Source of the DNA: Hypholoma sublateritium FD-334 SS-4
Lineage: Eukaryota; Basidiomycota; Agaricomycetes; Agaricales; Strophariaceae
Direction of reading: 5' to 3'
Assembly: GCA_000827495.1 (NCBI GenBank)
Contig: KN817577.1
Coordinates: 124,001-188,000, forward strand
DNA: 64,000 nucleotides
Shown here: piece by piece, positions 46,750 to 58,186 of the stretch
Numbering within the stretch: position 1 is the first letter of the stretch
Layout of the letters: every line of letters starts with the position of its first letter
Translations under genes and position numbers: made by a program
The notes under the pieces: generated by a model
The model's database searches: none
Told to the model about the DNA's origin: nothing
What the model saw: the letters and a program-made list of their open reading frames with translations, nothing else

Positions 46750-47880
46750 CTCGACATTGAGATGGCCTGGTTCAAACGTGGGCCAAGAACACCACGGCAG
46801 AGACGGACACGAGGATGGAACGAAAACCAAGGGTCCTTTGACCTGTTCTCGTAAGTGCCATTGGGATCGTCCACAAAGCCGGACACAGGAGCCCGGACAT
46901 AATGCACTGCAGGTAGCAGTCTAATGCTGTTCCGGGACTACCGCCCTGCACATGGATGATGATCGAGTGATATCCCCAGGTCAAGAGATGGAATACGACT
47001 TCGCTATATAATCAGGACGCCGTGGACGGTCCCGAGGATCCCCGTGCCGCAATCATAAAAAGAGCTCGCACTCTGGCCGACAAAGGCGGTGGGCATCCCA
47101 AAATGGATGTAATTATCAGGGCAGTCGTACTGGTCTAGTCGGCGTCCAGAATGTCAGGTCGAACGAGGTGCAATTCAGGTCCGGTTTCATAAAAAAAAAT
47201 CGGGATTGTTGAAAAGTCGGTAGTGAAACGGGCGCTGTCCAGTTGTGGCTTAGATCCGGGATGCAAGCACTAGTAGATATGGTAAGAGATTTTCATCCTC
47301 TACGGTCGAATGCATCGATATAACAAATGTAGACGCTGTAGATAACGCCTGGTTCGACTCGGGGGTAACATGGAAAGGCGCGGTTCAGAGTGAAAGTCTC
47401 GTCCCTAGCCATTTTCCCGAAGTTGCCCATGGAGTCTAACCATGTCCGCTACAGGGTTTGCGAGATACCGTGCATTTCGGGGTGTGATCTGAGGGAACCA
47501 GGGCAAGACCCAGCTGATTATACGGAATGAGAGGTCGAGCCAACAGTGAAGGTTTCCCTCGTCGGCCAGAGCATTCGGTGGTAGCCAAACACTATTTTCC
47601 GATAGCATCTCGAGTAGAAACCCAAGGACACAAGAACTCCCGACGCCGAGCTACCGTGGGCAGGGTGTCCAAAAATTGTGGGTCGTGCTGCGAGTCCAAG
47701 ATAGGTATATGCGTGATGAGGCCGAAGCGTGATGCGCATTGCGCGCACCGTGTCGGAAGGCACCCTCCATTGCCGCGAAGACCGTTCGACAGCTCGCCCA
47801 GTCTCGTCCTTTGCAGAATATCGGCTGCCCAACGGGGTGGGCGTCCGGTTGTCCTTATCATAGCCCCGGCGCACCTATGC
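46750..47880 (-). pseudogene. Old F-box/LRR gene relic (third copy)
   Basis: No long frame survives, but the DNA can be followed by eye against the F-box genes to the right. A minus-strand frame contains WVLPWFPQITPRNARYLANP (47.4-47.6 kb), matching WDSHWFPQITHLKICDIPKP of those genes. Around 46905-46985 the sequence gcaggtagcagtct...gatatccccaggt matches their gcaggtagcagtcc...gatatcccaggt. The order of both blocks agrees with an F-box gene on the minus strand. The edges are approximate. Confidence 0.6.
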
Positions 47881-48664
47881 ATAATCCAAAATCAGCTTCA
47901 AGCTTCAAGCTTCAGCTTCCGAAGGTTGCATGTCAACGTAACCCGGGCCCAGTAAACTGTAAACATACCGGAGTGTTCGGCCGTCCGAACTTTAACGCGG
48001 TTCCGAGAGGTGTGGACGCGATGGGTTGCCTCACCTGTTAAGAAAGAGGGAATTCCGCCGAGGCAAGCATTGCATAAGTAGTAGAAAATGAGAGTTGAAT
48101 GAGAGTCAAAATTTGAAAGTTTGATTCCAGTGATTCTGCATCAAATATTTGATCACGTGAAATCAACGGCGCGTCGCGAAAGCGCGTCATTTAATCCAAC
48201 GCCCCTCAAGGCCTCACCATATCTCAACATCCCTCGCCTACTCAATGTCAAACTCATGCACCCAGGCGACGGCCATTTAGCGGACCATCTCACAGAATTA
48301 TGCTATACTACAAAGTAACGGCACGTCCGACTCAGTCGTGTCGCGCGGTACTTGACTGCATCATTCAGCAAATATATCTGAACTAAACTTGAAGGGGAGT
48401 ATACATATGTGACAGATTAATAAACGTAAGCGTGAAAGCTAGAATGAGGGGTAGACGCGGTGAGTATTCGTGTACATAATATCTTTTTAGATACCATCAG
48501 AGGCCTCCTGAGTCCTGAGCTGAGGCAAGTCGCGTCGCGCGAGGCTTCAAGCTACAAACTAGTGTTATGCACGCGAAATGATAACTCACTGAATCATATA
48601 TATTACTCGTATTGCTCCAATTCATCTCCGGTAATACATGGACCACATTCCATTATAGCCTATA

Positions 48665-50325
48665 TCATTTCTGTCGAGTTGAGTCCTCCTCATCCCAGCA
48701 TACGACATCTCCGACAACCTTGCATAGCTTGTCCACGTCTGCTTTTTTGAGGTAGAGGCACCCTTCAAGCCGCAATCGGCGGACTGTAGCGCCGCGCGTC
48801 ATGAGAAATTGCTGCAGCAGTTCCCCGTCGACAAGGTCTAGTATCTCCTTCGGTTTTTTATCACAGGGCAAGAACGGAACGCGACGGAAGTGTATTGATT
48901 CGAGACTGGGAAAAGGGGTCAACACATCCTCACCGGTGTGAGAGAAACCGGCGACGTGCACAAGGCAGGGTCCTATAAGCCCAGAGACCTTGACGAAAGA
49001 CAGTGCAGGTAGCAGTCCAACGGTTTCCGCCAGTAATCTTGGGTTTTCCTCGTCCAGTGGAATGAGATATCCCAGGTGTGCATGACTGATATTGTCCAAG
49101 GGAAAGCCAGCCGAGAAAATTCCGGGTAAGACAGCGCTGAACCAAGAAGCCGACGCGAGCTTTAACGCGGAAAACGTCAAGTTCAGGCCGCATCGAGGGG
49201 ATTTGAGAATGTCAAATAATTCTGCGCTTTCTCCAAATATGTCGTTGAATAACCCCAAGTGTATTACTGCTATAGAAGCTGCAGGGTGGTCCACGACGAG
49301 GGTCTTGAATGGCAAGCCGGAAGAAGCGGGATTCGAATATGACCTTGCGATATTCCTCAACACGGTAGCGAAAAGCGCGGCGTCGGTTTCCTGGCAGTCT
49401 GTGTAGTTTTGGGAGAGAACTATACGGACGGCTGCACCTGGAGAGACTGTGACGTAACGGAAAAAAGGCCCAGCTTCCGAAGTTGAAGCCTCTATATTCA
49501 ACATGCGGAGTCGAGAAAAGTGAATATTTGCAGAAGCGGAGGTGCTGGTGCTGTTGCGCGGGAGTGACGGTTTAGAACGAGAGATTCCAAGTTGTGCATC
49601 TTCCCCAACGCAGCTATGAAGCGTGTCCATGTCAACTCCTCGGGTTTGGGAATGTCGCAAATTTTGAGGTGCGTGATTTGTGGGAACCAGTGTGAGTCCC
49701 AGTTTGCTTCACAACACGTTAGTTCAAGCCGTTGAAGGTTTGGCACATCAACCAGTGTGCCTTCCGGGATCGAAATGATTTCATTTTTGTATTTGGCGCC
49801 GATAACTGATAGAGTCTCTAAGCGCGGCGCCGATGTAGGGAGGTTATCCATTACCCCCGGTACCGGAACTTGCAAGGAATCGAAAATAAGATATATATGT
49901 CTGATGCACGCTCCGTGCCGGAAGGCTTTCTCGAGTGACGCGAGCTTCCGAAAGTTAACTACGGTGTCGATCGAAATGTCGACCTGCTTTGACCTTGCCA
50001 GCATTTCCACCGTCCAGGAGAGGTTTTCGAGCGGCGGGTTACACCACAAGCTCGGCGCGTTGACGACCACTTTGCGCCAGTACCTGCATACGTGGCTGAC
50101 TTTCGTTCACCCCACACATGTGAGCTTCGAGCCGCTCTTCACGAAGGAGAAGATGTTCGCCATGATCTCGGGCGGCAGTGACGAGATTGGTTCGAGGCGA
50201 TTCAGGTGATGCCTCAAGTCTTGGACTGCGGCCAGGTGGTCCGCCACTGCGGCGAAATGCACCTCTATATCACAGTAAATCGACGCTCGCGCACTTTCGA
50301 CGGTCGTGTTCGGGCTGCGTTCCAT
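48665..50325 (-). pseudogene. F-box/LRR protein pseudogene, left duplicate
   Basis: The start MERSPNTTVESARASI and the F-box ISSLPPEIMANIFSFVKSG are intact. A TGA at 50109-50107 then replaces the TGG codon of the right copy (KLTCVG-stop versus RLTSVRW). The frame continues unshifted through LWCNPPLENLSWTVEML to about 49560. There the copy is 16 nt shorter than the right copy, shifting the frame. The rest (ANIHFSRLRML, SPRCGLNLTFSA, KKADVDKLCKVVGDVVCWDE) follows in another frame to 48665. One nonsense change plus one frameshift make this a pseudogene. Its parent family consists of SCF ubiquitin-ligase substrate adaptors. Confidence 0.88.
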
Positions 50326-50439
50326 TTCGGCGCGTCAGATTGAAAGAGGTGAGAGGGAGTCCGACGACGTCACACGTTGTGGCCGCTTCTAGCCAACTTT
50401 GATGCATTGATGGGCCCGATCAGATATATTTGGTTCCTC

Positions 50440-50730
50440 TCGCGCACGCTCCCCGCGCCAGGAACCGCGCTCGTGCGGCGTGCGTATCGCGCATGACGAG
50501 ACCGTCCTCATCGCTCTCCAAGGCGCGCTCGACGTCGAGCTCACGCACCCTCGCGAGCGCGACGGCCGCTTCGTCGGCGCTCTCTCTATCGACGACGCTG
50601 CCGTCCGCGCATCTTCCTCCTCCTTTCCCCTTGACCGCCGTACGCGTCGCGTTCCAACGCGCGCTTACGCTCGTCTGTTGTTGCGTCTAGACACGGCCAA
50701 GCCTGCTCATCGTGCGCGTCGAGTACTCGA
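50440..50730 (+). pseudogene. Truncated CTF8 relic, left duplicate
   Basis: Similarity to the intact gene at 52984 starts inside its first codons (cacgctccccgcgcc). It continues through LIALQGALDVELTHPRERDG and GALSIDDAAV, crosses the intron remnant (tctagacacggcc) and ends near CTGCTCATCG. The start codon region carries deletions, and everything after the first ~10 codons of exon 2 is missing. The break marks the right end of the left duplication unit. Confidence 0.82.
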
Positions 50731-50860
50731 GTTGGACGCCCGCTCACCGAATCAATACAGCACGAACCAACCCGTTGCGTTACGCGGTTCAACGAAGATT
50801 GCATTACCCAAGCACATCTGTGCGAACGGTATGCGAACGGTGTACGACAAAGTAATAGTA

Positions 50861-53320
50861 CTCGTAAATGTGAAAGCTAGAATGGAGCTCAGAGACGTTG
50901 ACATGGCACCTTCGAGCGTATCAAAATTATCAGGATGTCAATAAAAGCCTCCTGAACAGCATGTTGCGAGGCTTTAAGCTACATAGACTAAGTAGTATGT
51001 TATGCACAAAAATGATATTGCTCGTATTCCTAAATTCATCTCCGTATGGTTCTAGTAATGCGTGGTTCACGGTCTAGTATATGGCCCATAATCACGGCTG
51101 GCTGCCCTGTTCCACCCCATCCCAGCATACGACATCTCCGACAACCTTGCACAGTTCGTCTACATCTGCTTTTTTGAGGTAGGAGCACTTTTCCAGCCGG
51201 ATTCGGCGAACTGTAGCGCTGCGCATGACGAGAAATTGCTGCAGTAGTTCGCGGTCGACGCGGCCTAGTTTCATCGTCGGTTCTGTATAACTGGGCAGGA
51301 ATGGAACGCGATAAAAATGCATTGATTTGAGACTGGCAAATGGGGTCAACAATGGGATGGGCTTCTCTACATCCTCATCTGTGTGAGAGAGACCGACGGG
51401 CACAAGGCAGGGTCCTATAAACCCAGAGACCTTGACGAAGGATACTGCAGGTAGCAGTCCAACGGTTTCTACCAGTAATCCTTGTATCCCCTCTTCCAGT
51501 GGACGGTCAGATCCCAGGTGTACATGACTGATATTATCCAAGGCAAAGCCAACCGAGAAAAGTCCGGGAAGGACTGTGCTGAACCAAGAAACTGACGGAG
51601 CTCGATATGTGGAAAAAGATAAGCTCAGTCCGCAACGAGGGACTTCGGCATCCCCAAATAATTCCGCGCTCTCTCCAAATACGTCGTTGAACAGCGCGAA
51701 ATGTATGCTCATTATATAATATCCGGGCTCCACGACGAGGGTCTTGAACGGTAGTGCAGCAGAAACGGGGTTCGAATACGACCTTGCGATATTTGTCAGG
51801 ATGGTAGCAAAATGCGCGGCGTCGGTTCGCGGACGCTGTTCTTTGTGTTGGCTGCAACGCACATGGACAGCTGCGTCTGGGGAGAAAGTGGCACAACGAA
51901 AAAAGGTTTCAACCTGCAACGCGGTAGCCTCCAAACTCAACACGCGAAGTCGAGAAAAGTGAATATTTATAGAAGCCAAATGGTCTAGCTCAGACGTGCT
52001 GGCGCTGTCGTGAGGAAGTGCGTAGTCTAGAACGAGGGATTCCAAATTGTGCACGTTCCCTAGCGCAGCCATGAAGCGTGTCCATGTCAACTCCTCGGGT
52101 TTGGGAATGTCGCAAATTTTGAGGTGCGTGATTTGTGGGAACCAGTGTGAGTCCCAGTTTGCTCCACAACACGTTAGTTCAAGCCGTCGAAGGTTCGGCA
52201 CATCGACCAGTGTGTCTTCGTAGATCGAAATATTTTCCTCTTTGTATTCGGGGCCCATATCGACTGATAGAGTCTCCAAGTGCGGTGCCGATATAGGGAG
52301 GTTATCCAGAACCCCCGGCACCCATTCACAATCCTGATAGTAATGGAAAATAAGAGATATGTGTCTGATGCGCGCTCCGTGCCGGAAGGCTTTCTCGAGT
52401 GATGCGAGCTTCCGAGAGTCAACTACAGTGTCGATCGAAATGTCGACCTGCTTTGACCTTGCCAGCATTTCCACCGTCCAGGAGAGGTTTTCGAGCGGCA
52501 GGTTACACCACAAGCCCGCAGCATTGAGGGCCACTTTGCGCCAGTACCTGCATACGTGGCTGACTTTCGTCCACCTCACCGAAGTGAGCCTCGAGCCGCT
52601 CTTCACGAAGGAGAAGATATTGCACATAATCTCGGGCGGCAGCGACGAGATTGGCAGGAGGCGATTCCGCTGCTGCCTCAAGGCTTGGACTGCAGCCAGG
52701 TGCGCCGCCACCGCGGTGAAATGCACTTCTATGTCGCGGTCAATCGATGCTCGCGCACTTTCGACGGTCGTTTTCGGGCTCTGTTCCATTTCGGCGCGCC
52801 AGATTGAAGGAAGCGGAGGAGAGTCGACGTTGAACGTTGTGGCCGCCTGTGACCGCTTTCAGCCAACTTTGATGCCCAATCAGATATTTGGTTCCTCACG
52901 TCGCGTCGCGTGATCGCAACCCTCATCGCCTCTCCCATCATCACCTCCAGCGCCTATAGTAGCTTCTCCACCGCACCACGCCGATGCTCATCCCCATCAC
53001 GCTCCCCGCGCCCGGTGCCTCCGGAACCGCGCACCCCAAGCTGCCCTCCGCGCTGGCGCGTATCGCGCACGACGAGCTCGTCCTCATCGAGTTGCAAGGC
53101 GCGCTCGACGTCGAGCTCACGCACGCGCGCGAGCGCGACGGCCGCTTCGTCGGCACGCTGTCGATCGACGACGCTGCGGTGCGTGCACTTTCTCCCATCC
53201 CCATCCACCCTGCCCCACCGCCCCGCGCGCGGGCACGCATCCACGCCCGCACGCATATACGCAAGCTCACGCTCACCCCCGTCTGCGCATCTAGACCCGC
53301 CCGAGCCTGCTCATCGGGAA
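50861..53320. repeat. Right unit of the tandem segmental duplication (intact F-box and CTF8)
   Basis: This unit matches 48421-50730 unit for unit. Here both genes are intact, so it is the functional copy. Confidence 0.85.
51092..52789 (-). CDS. F-box protein with leucine-rich C-terminal region (565 aa)
   Basis: One uninterrupted exon of 565 residues. After a short helical N-terminus, the F-box spans about residues 46-95: LLPISSLPPEIMCNIFSFV, then VSHVCRYWRKVALNAAGLWC. The remainder has irregular leucine-rich segments (PHLETLSVDMG, PNLRRLELTCCG, FPQITHLKICDIP, HNLESLVLDY, LLPAVSFVKVSGF). F-box proteins bind SKP1 and bring substrates to the SCF ubiquitin ligase; the LRR part selects the target, unknown here. 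Large families of such single-exon genes are typical of Agaricomycetes. It is transcribed divergently from CTF8, with 194 bp between starts. The ATG at 52789 is conserved in the pseudogene copy. Confidence 0.9.
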   Translation of the reverse strand: MEQSPKTTVESARASIDRDIEVHFTAVAAHLAAVQALRQQRNRLLPISSLPPEIMCNIFSFVKSGSRLTSVRWTKVSHVCRYWRKVALNAAGLWCNLPLENLSWTVEMLARSKQVDISIDTVVDSRKLASLEKAFRHGARIRHISLIFHYYQDCEWVPGVLDNLPISAPHLETLSVDMGPEYKEENISIYEDTLVDVPNLRRLELTCCGANWDSHWFPQITHLKICDIPKPEELTWTRFMAALGNVHNLESLVLDYALPHDSASTSELDHLASINIHFSRLRVLSLEATALQVETFFRCATFSPDAAVHVRCSQHKEQRPRTDAAHFATILTNIARSYSNPVSAALPFKTLVVEPGYYIMSIHFALFNDVFGESAELFGDAEVPRCGLSLSFSTYRAPSVSWFSTVLPGLFSVGFALDNISHVHLGSDRPLEEGIQGLLVETVGLLPAVSFVKVSGFIGPCLVPVGLSHTDEDVEKPIPLLTPFASLKSMHFYRVPFLPSYTEPTMKLGRVDRELLQQFLVMRSATVRRIRLEKCSYLKKADVDELCKVVGDVVCWDGVEQGSQP

Positions 53321-53624
53321 CCACCTCCTCGAAGGCAAGATCGCCGTGCTGCCGAAGCCCTACGCCGTCCTCGTGCGCAACGGGGGCCCCGCGCGCGGCT
53401 CCGATGCGGACGCAGACGCAGATGAAGACGCGGATGCAATGCAGGTGGACCGCGACGGCGGCGGCGCTGCGCATCCTGCGGCTGCCTCGGACGGCCCAGG
53501 TGCGGCCGGCGGCGCCCACGGCGAGGCCAGCGCGGGCTGGACCGTCCGCGGGATCGTGAAGAAGAAAATCGTGTTCTCGAAGCGGCCGATGCCTGTAATG
53601 GGGAAGAAGCTGCCTCCAAGTTAG
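52984..53624 (+). CDS. CTF8: Chromosome transmission fidelity protein 8 (Ctf18-RFC subunit)
   Basis: Two exons (52984-53178 and 53295-53624; intron 116 nt ending ctag) give 174 residues. Ctf8 binds Dcc1 and Ctf18 in the alternative clamp loader that loads PCNA and supports sister-chromatid cohesion. Family landmarks: LVLIELQGALDV near the N-terminus, SLLIGNHLLEGKIAVLPKPY right after the splice, and WTVRGIVKKKIVFSKRPMPV near the C-terminus. An Asp/Ala repeat (DADADADEDADAMQVD) and a Gly/Ala-rich linker lie between the conserved parts. It shares a 194-bp divergent promoter with the F-box gene; a truncated duplicate lies at 50440. Confidence 0.92.
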
Positions 53625-54369
53625 CGCACGGCCGGCCTCCATACTACGCACTACCGCCTATGTACGCCCGCCTACCCTTCCTATCGCGGTAAAACCTGGT
53701 AAATTGGGGTGCCGCGGGAACACTGCATCATGATCGACATCATGCAATGATGCATTGCGGACATAAATATGGTCTTTTTATTTTGTTTGTATTGGTACAG
53801 CGTTTTGTTACAAAGTTATGGTACACCTGTGCACACGAGCGAGAAGGGCGAACGGAGATGAACAGTCGATACAGAACTAGAAGCGGACAGCTTAGGAAAT
53901 CAGACTAGGTACAAGCAGCTATGAAAGTCGTGCGATGGTCAGTAATTAATTAACGATCAAAGGAAGAGGTCTACTTACATAGCATATTGTGTCGACGGAC
54001 TGTATCGTCGACAGTAGTACTTCACTAATAAAGAGTGTCATTGGAGCGGAAGTGTTGATTACGCAGGTTCTAAGAGACCCGCATAACCTGGCGTCGGCGA
54101 AAAGAGGGAGTGGATTAATGCGCCAACGAGAATGCGGAGTTAGACAGGTAGTGGACGGGACGGGCTCAGACATCTCCAAGAATGTATGGTACGAGAGGGA
54201 CAGATTGTGACATGCGAGATAATTTTGACAGCGGTATTTCCCCGGGTGGGTGTGGCGGATGAAGGCACAGTCACGGAGCGGGTGCAGGTATCATGCTGAA
54301 TATACGAGACTCATCGATCCACAGACGCGCGCAGGAGTATAACAAGCACGCGCACGGACGGGGGCCGGG
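53625..54369. other. Convergent 3' region between CTF8 and the Ser-rich protein gene
   Basis: About 745 bp with no convincing open frame. The part near 53761-53830 is A/T-rich and probably holds the CTF8 poly(A) site. Confidence 0.4.
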
Positions 54370-55167
54370 CTAATTGAATCCGTCAAAGTGGCCTTTGAGA
54401 ATTCGCTCTCCCATGGGCGAGGGTGCCCTGCGGGGCCTCGGGCCGTCGCCGCTGAGGGTAGCAGAGCGGCGGGGTTTGGTCGTGAACGGTGCGGTGTGGG
54501 AAGTAGGGCTAACGGCTGAGTTGGGAGGAGGGCTTGGGGGCCCTACACGAGCGCTCGTATCAATCTGAGGCTAGATTAGGAAGGGTTACGGTATGATAAA
54601 TATCTATATCGCATCGCGTGATCAAGAAGAGGTACTCACCTTGACGAAGGCTGCACTGCTCAGAGATAGCCTTCGCAGAAGGTTGGTCCCGCGGTCATTG
54701 GCCACATCCGACGAGAAGGGCGTCGGATGGTTTTGCGTGCTGAAGCGGTTTGCGACGGTCGCGCTCGCCCGGCGGGCATGTGCGGCAACAGGGATCTCGG
54801 ACTCTGGTTCTTCCTCTATGTTTGGAAAGATGTGTCAGATCGCAATACATACAGCACGATCGTGATATGCACCTTCGAAAACGGGGGCGGTGCCGAACTT
54901 GCGCTTGAACGGGAAGGTCGCGGTGCTTGGGGTCTTGGTGGTGGGCGACTGCGCCATGAAGTAGGACAGGATGGGCGACACGGAGGGCGAAGGAATGGAG
55001 AGGCGTTGCGAGCCAACGGAGGTGGATACTGGTGTGGGGAGCTCCGAGCCGGAGCTGTTCGAGCCCGACGACGACGACGAGACGGAGGCGGATCTTGCGC
55101 GGCCGCGGGCGGCGAAGGGGATGGTAATGGGGGCTGAAGGAGAGGTGTTCTTGTCGCTGGAGGCCAT
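54370..55167 (-). CDS. Ser/Pro-rich conserved fungal protein (221 aa), unknown function
   Basis: Three exons (55167-54873, 54815-54640, 54564-54370) give 221 residues. The protein is almost entirely low-complexity: Ser-rich (SASVSSSSSGSNSSGS), with many SP and TP sites and basic RR/RRxS words (HARRASATVANRF, LLRRLSLSSAAFVK, PRRSATLSG). These look like kinase sites of the R-x-x-S type. The C-terminus MGERILKGHFDGFN is short and ordered-looking, suggesting a binding motif. No named domain is recognised. The first in-frame ATG with a clean context is at 55167; the frame is open further upstream to 55263 (MQQRRMRHS). All splice phases close and the model ends in TAG. Confidence 0.8.
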
Positions 55168-58100
55168 TTTGGATGGAGCAAGTGGGTGTAGGAAGGAAGG
55201 GGCGAGACCAGCGATCCGCGAGCCTTTATATGCTGTGGAGTGACGCATCCTTCTTTGCTGCATTGGTCACGTTATATTGAGTCGTTCCCAAAGATAATGG
55301 AGCGAGCCTATCGCCTCCGTCTGCGCGAACGGCCAATCGAGATCCAAATGACATAGCCCGAATGGGAACTTCCCCGCACACATGACTCCCACCACACAGG
55401 AGTCACCAGAATACCGCTCGAAATAGCTGTGAGACCCAGCTGATGGCGCTCAATCAGCGTCCCCGGTCCTCCCATTCAGACAGACCCGCCCTTCTTTCCA
55501 AGATCGTGCATCATCTTCTGCCTTAACTCCTCCTTTTCTCGCACAGTGCCATCCAGTCGTCGCCATCACATCATCATCTGTGCTATATTCAGCCGCCCGT
55601 GTTGTCCAGCGTGTCTCAAAAAATCCATGTCCTCACGGAACACTCCGATCGATCGTATTCAGAACTCCCTGGGCATTCATTCAGTCTGGGAAGACATACA
55701 TACATACGCTCGAGCCCTGCGTATACGTGGTACTGACGTGGTTGGCGCATCAATGTTTGGTCGCCCCAAGGTGGATACTAATACTTTGCGGGGGTTCGTC
55801 GGGGACCACATCGACGGCCGGGTCCTCAACAAATAGGTCGCAGTCTGCATTGCCCTGCAAAAAGCTTACCCATGATGCAGAATGCGCGGGAGGTATTTTT
55901 ACTTCGGAAACGGCACGCGCAGTGATTTTATCAACAAGAGCTCTGCGGAAAACCACTCCGCGGCGCTTCGGATGACTGACGTGAGTGGCATCAATTCACT
56001 TTGTCCTCCCGCTGACCAAGTGGCGTCAACCATTCACTTAAAGAGCACTAGCAATCTGCAGAGAACTTGACTCAGAAATATAACAAGCTCGAAGCCGATC
56101 TCTCGGATTCGAGTTGCTGAGTGGACTGTGGGCGTCACCGAAGAAGACGTCAATCTCCCTGAAATACCGCGCCTAAGTATATGTTATCATCGGGCGACCG
56201 CAGCGGGGCTAGACCTGAGGTAAACTGGCGACGCACACGAGGACGGCACTCGACAGTGTTGCGGAATCCCACATCTGCCAGAGAGGCATCTGCACGCCCA
56301 ATATACTACTACCACCGCGCCTGCGCAGAAGGCGACGGATTTTCCAAAGAGACGGAGAAGGGCGACTGCGCTGGCCTCCACGTACACGCCTTCGTTCTTC
56401 GCATGCTCACCATATGCGCCGCCAGGCCCGAGCGTTCTCGACCGCGTCGCGCGCTTTCTGGAGCCCGCCTCGATCTGCTCGCCATGGCGCCACGCCGCTG
56501 GACACCAGCGAATACTGATGGGCGGGTTCGGACGGTCGCGATCGTACCATTGCGAGTCGTGCGATCGAGGCTGCCGAGGCTGCAAATAGCCCGCTGGATA
56601 TGACCATCTCCCCATTTATTCCGCAGATTAGTTCTAAATGATCATGATGGCTGTCGGCCAGCGGGTACGTACAGCAAAGTTCGATTGCGTTTTAGCGAGC
56701 TGTCCCATGTCCGTTGTCATTTTGCGGGAGAAAGCGAGAGTAAAAAGGGAGTCAAGGCCACCGACTTCTGATTCCTGAGTCGTGTGTATGACTGATATCT
56801 GTCGTGTATCTACGCAGCGGCTCTCGAAAATTCTGATGCGATGCATCGCTGGGCCCAAGCTGCGCTTACATTTTAGCTCTAAGCGGCCGCCGGCGCATCG
56901 CGTCGCGGCCATTTAAAGTAATTAAGCACAACGTGATGCACGCGCCGGGTCACATGCGATGACGCTCCGCGAAAATCAGACCCTGCCAAGCAAGGTCCGA
57001 CGCTCTATTTATAGAATATTTGCCCTTATTCGGACAGTGCTCCTGATTACTCGGGCGCCAAATAATGACGCGTCCGTAAAGCTGAAGCAGGGTGGTGGGC
57101 ACCACCAAAATGGCCCCCATTTTCGAATACACAGTTTCTCGACCCATACTCGATATACAGCTTTTTTGTTGTCTTTCATTGACCTGAGAGAAAGATATCC
57201 GCGGCGACCGCTAAATTTGGGGCGTCTAGGCATGTTGCGAGCCCGAGCCCGGAGGAAGCTCCGTCTAACACTTGACCCACTGGAAGCCAAACGTCTGCGG
57301 GTGGAATCGCGTCAGACATCACCATAACAATCATTGTAAATTTTACTGTTGGTAAATACCTGGGTGAGAGCAGTGTCGATCTAGAAGGGAAGCATCGGAG
57401 TCAGTGGCCATCTTCAATTCCAATGAGTCCGCGTTAAAGTTTAAACACACCGAGTCGGTCGCGATCTACACACTTCCCCTGGTGTTGGCGTTGTTGCTCG
57501 CACGGAGGTCGCTGACAATGTTGAGGACGGTGCTGACGCCGCAGGGCGCAGTCACGGTGAAGACGAGGTCGAAGGAGTCGCGATATGTGTAGTCGGCGCC
57601 TAATATTAATAAGTCGTGCGGATGAGCCCGGTGCCCCTTTGTGTAAGGACATGGGACTTGCCGGCGACGGGCCCAACGATGTCGGAGCGTGCGGTGGCTA
57701 AAGGAATTAAACGACATCCCTAACCTAATGAACTGCTGGGCAGACCTTGCTGGACCTGGCCCTGGACTGTTGAAGGTGCATTGATGACGTTTACTACATA
57801 GCCGTCGATAGCACAAACCGAAAGAAATTACGTACCTGGGAACCAGTCGTGTATACTTACCAACGACAACGACGCGTCGGCATCCGCGTAGAACATCGTA
57901 CATCCCCCTGCTTCGTCGCCCGCGGTCGCATCCACTCGTTCAGGTCCTTTGCGCGAGACACTCTACAATCTCTTCCGTCGAGCCTTCCGCGGTGAGCCGT
58001 TGATTTACTTAGAGTACGACCCATCCTCCTCACGCATACCCTCCTGCAGCACCCTCTACGCCTTCGGCAACTCCTGACCCCACGCGCGGAACACAGCCTA

Positions 58101-58180
58101 CTGATGCCGCTCGAGCACGTCCATGCCTTCACTCTCGCTGTCATCCGAATCAACAAGCATGCTGACACCGAAGGAGGCGC
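55168..58180. other. Gene-poor stretch with no supported gene
   Basis: About 3 kb of mixed composition. Several open frames of 60-145 codons exist on both strands (for example near 56190-56610 and 57470-57900), but none shows a known domain. I could not build a multi-exon model with family support. Degenerate remnants of genes or transposons are likely. Confidence 0.35.
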
Positions 58181-58186
58181 TCGCGA

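Larger units (their letters stand above)
48421..50730. repeat. Left unit of a tandem segmental duplication (F-box plus 5' part of CTF8)
   Basis: This block matches 50861-53320 in order and orientation: F-box 3' flank (gtgaaagctagaatg, aggcctcctga, gaggctt-aagctaca), F-box coding region, the intergenic promoter (gttgtggccgc, agccaactttgatgc, atttggttcctc) and the first part of CTF8. Both genes in the left unit are broken. Confidence 0.85.

Noticed and set aside
57470..57900. Minus-strand segment with GPVAGKS, resembling a Walker A motif
   Set aside because: The spacing is one residue short of GxxxxGKS, the frame breaks on both sides, and no other NTPase motif follows.
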